A stretch of DNA of 64,000 nt from Aphrocallistes beatrix (Eukaryota; Porifera; Hexactinellida; Sceptrulophora; Aphrocallistidae): contig OY725502.1 of NCBI GenBank assembly GCA_963281255.1, positions 3,534,001-3,598,000 on the forward strand, given 5' to 3'. The notes under the pieces were generated by a model. It did not search any database and had not been told where the DNA came from. It was given only the letters and a program-made list of their open reading frames with translations. Position numbers and translations under genes: made by a program. Shown piece after piece: positions 62,701 through 64,000 of this stretch; the stretch's first letter is position 1; the number at the start of each line of letters is the position of its first letter.

Positions 62701-63825
62701 ACATCATAAATGGAACTTTATCGTAGGCAATACTTGGTTCTCCAACTTTAGTTTTCCAGAAAAGACGTGGTTTCGTAGATGAATTTTGGAATTTTTCATG
62801 GGCAATTACATCAGAGGTTTCTGTAGAGCATGGAATCCTCGTTGAATATTCAGTACCTGATTCCATATAAAAAGAAAATTACTTTTAAATAGTTGTGTTT
62901 AAAAAATATCAATTACGCAAATTTCAGAGGAAATTGATATCCCATTATATATAAAACAAATGTTGTGATCCTTAAAACAGTGAAGATGGGTATTTTGGTG
63001 GTAATTAAATCAATTCAGAACAGGATCTACATTTTTCAATTTAATTAGATTAAAAATACACAGAAAGATGTCTGATAATATTTGTCTAATTTTGATATAG
63101 CAATATTAGGTAATTTGGACATTATATTGGTTTACCCAGACTAATTTAATTGAACCTATACCTGAATATTTCTTAAATGATTCGAAAACTTGTTCCAGTT
63201 CTTTATGAGTTGTGACGTATCCAGTAATACACTTCCCTTTGGAGCCAAATTGAGCACATTTTAAGAGTGAGATCCAATTTTCATTGAATAAACCATAAAG
63301 CTTTCTAGGAAAATTGAGTAAGGAATAAATTGAATCTTATCAAGCCATCAGTTGTCAAAAAATCAGAGGGCTATCAACTTTTGCTGTAGCAATGTTGCAT
63401 TGTGCGGTATTACAAGTATATATGCAACATTGTTGAATATACGGGTTCTATCAATATACAGTATATGCTCGATATAAGAACATTCTACTCGAAAACGGTT
63501 GACATATACCCCATATAATTTATGCCGAATATAAGAACATTATATGCAGTTCCCAACGGTGTTCTTATAACAGGCATCCACTGTATAATGTTCTCTTTAC
63601 ATGGGACATTATGTATGCAAATGCCTAGGCAAATTAAATAATAAAAAATACCTATCTATTTGCACAATTATTCCATTAAAAATCAAATTTTATTTGATAT
63701 ATCTAAGAAAAATTGGTCATTGTATAAAAAATAGAACTAAAATTCTAGAAATATAAAAAATACCTTTTTTCCAAATTGTCCATTTGTGGTGATTTGTAAT
63801 GATTGTTGTCATATTGAGTTGACAT
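59731..63825 (-). CDS. CaRF-like (ALS2CR8-domain) protein, nine exons
   Basis: Exons (minus strand, first to last): 63764-63825, 63162-63304, 62693-62856, 62539-62626, 62317-62465, 61659-61919, 61142-61289, 60429-60661, 59731-60006. All introns are GT-AG, phases join cleanly, total 507 residues. The core reads like the calcium-responsive transcription factor domain: 'GKCITGYVTTHKELEQVF', 'YDKVPFMMYG', 'CPAHITIRRILRFPDHKL', 'RYYISLPTPLAHSSH', 'GTTDIDEIQTEL' and 'FYPHKNDIAKHIY', in the family's order. The C-terminal exons are acidic/Ser-rich and then helical. In vertebrates CaRF binds DNA; many invertebrate and transposon-related proteins carry the domain, so a DNA-binding role is probable but target unknown. 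The start was chosen as the only ATG giving a consistent exon 1. It is the only many-intron gene in the window. Confidence 0.8.
60707..60839. mobile_element. hAT-like MITE in intron 7 of the CaRF-like gene
   Basis: GGACGTAGCCAGGACGTTTT at the left and the complement of GGGCGTAGCCAGGATTTTTT at the right bracket a region with the pair ACCAGCTGGGGGT / ACCCCAGCTGGGT. Ends are of the common hAT 'GGCGTAGCCAGGA' type; target duplication not clear. Confidence 0.65.
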
Positions 63826-63943
63826 TACGAGTAATATAGTCTATCTTCCTGGTGTTTCTGTGTTTGTGATGTGTTGCCTAATGAAAGAACATTAGCAATT
63901 TTGGAAACTATTTTTGTATTAAAGAAAAAATACATTGGATATA

Positions 63944-64000
63944 CAGTCGATTCCGCTTAATAGGGTCACTGTTTAATCGGGTCAACCGCTTAATCGGGCC
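63944..64000. mobile_element. pogo-like element, left end, running off the window
   Basis: After TA, CAGTCGATTCCGCTTAATAG...GGGTCACTG, matching the terminal repeats at 48956 and 51219. Its remaining length is outside the window. Confidence 0.7.

Overview
The window looks like AT-rich nuclear DNA of an invertebrate animal, possibly an early-branching one such as a sponge; the species cannot be fixed from sequence alone. Animal-type genes (GNPTAB, PAQR receptors, a VLIG-type GTPase, a CaRF-like factor, an NHL protein) point to a metazoan. Many genes are single-exon, introns where present are short GT-AG introns, and intergenic DNA is full of MITEs, Helitron-like elements, a tRNA-derived SINE, microsatellites and gene relics.

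Layout. 1-1.7 kb: 5' part of a VLIG/URGCP-type GTPase gene (minus) running off the left edge. 1.7-5.6 kb: repeats only. 5.6-9 kb: a divergent pair of related seven-helix (7TM) genes (family B) and a relic of a third. 10-19.4 kb: a minus-strand housekeeping block: NAXD, two-exon GNPTAB and an MPPED-like metallophosphoesterase, separated by MITEs. 20.4-53 kb: a duplicated receptor array that interleaves a second single-exon 7TM family (family A: seven intact copies, one frameshifted copy, several fragments) with PAQR-family genes (four intact plus relics in this part). It also holds an unrelated orphan membrane protein gene split by a one-base frame change and an NHL pseudogene. 53.4-58.5 kb: an intact NHL gene and two divergent PAQR genes. 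59.7-63.8 kb: a nine-exon CaRF-like (ALS2CR8-domain) gene.

How it hangs together. The array grew by segmental duplication. One unit (7TM fragment, 7TM gene, PAQR gene) is repeated with a period of about 4.5 kb; another (PAQR plus, 7TM minus) with a period of about 4.6 kb; a 7TM-only unit with a period of about 2.27 kb. Family A proteins keep an almost constant cytoplasmic face and C-tail but differ in their predicted outer loops, as expected of a receptor family diversifying its ligand side. No ligand or signalling partner can be read from the sequence. Several transposons have paralogous empty sites inside the window, which fixes their termini and target sites unusually well.

Limits: all comparisons were made by eye. 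No percent identities, profile searches or transmembrane predictions were computed. Splice sites are inferred from GT-AG and frame continuity.
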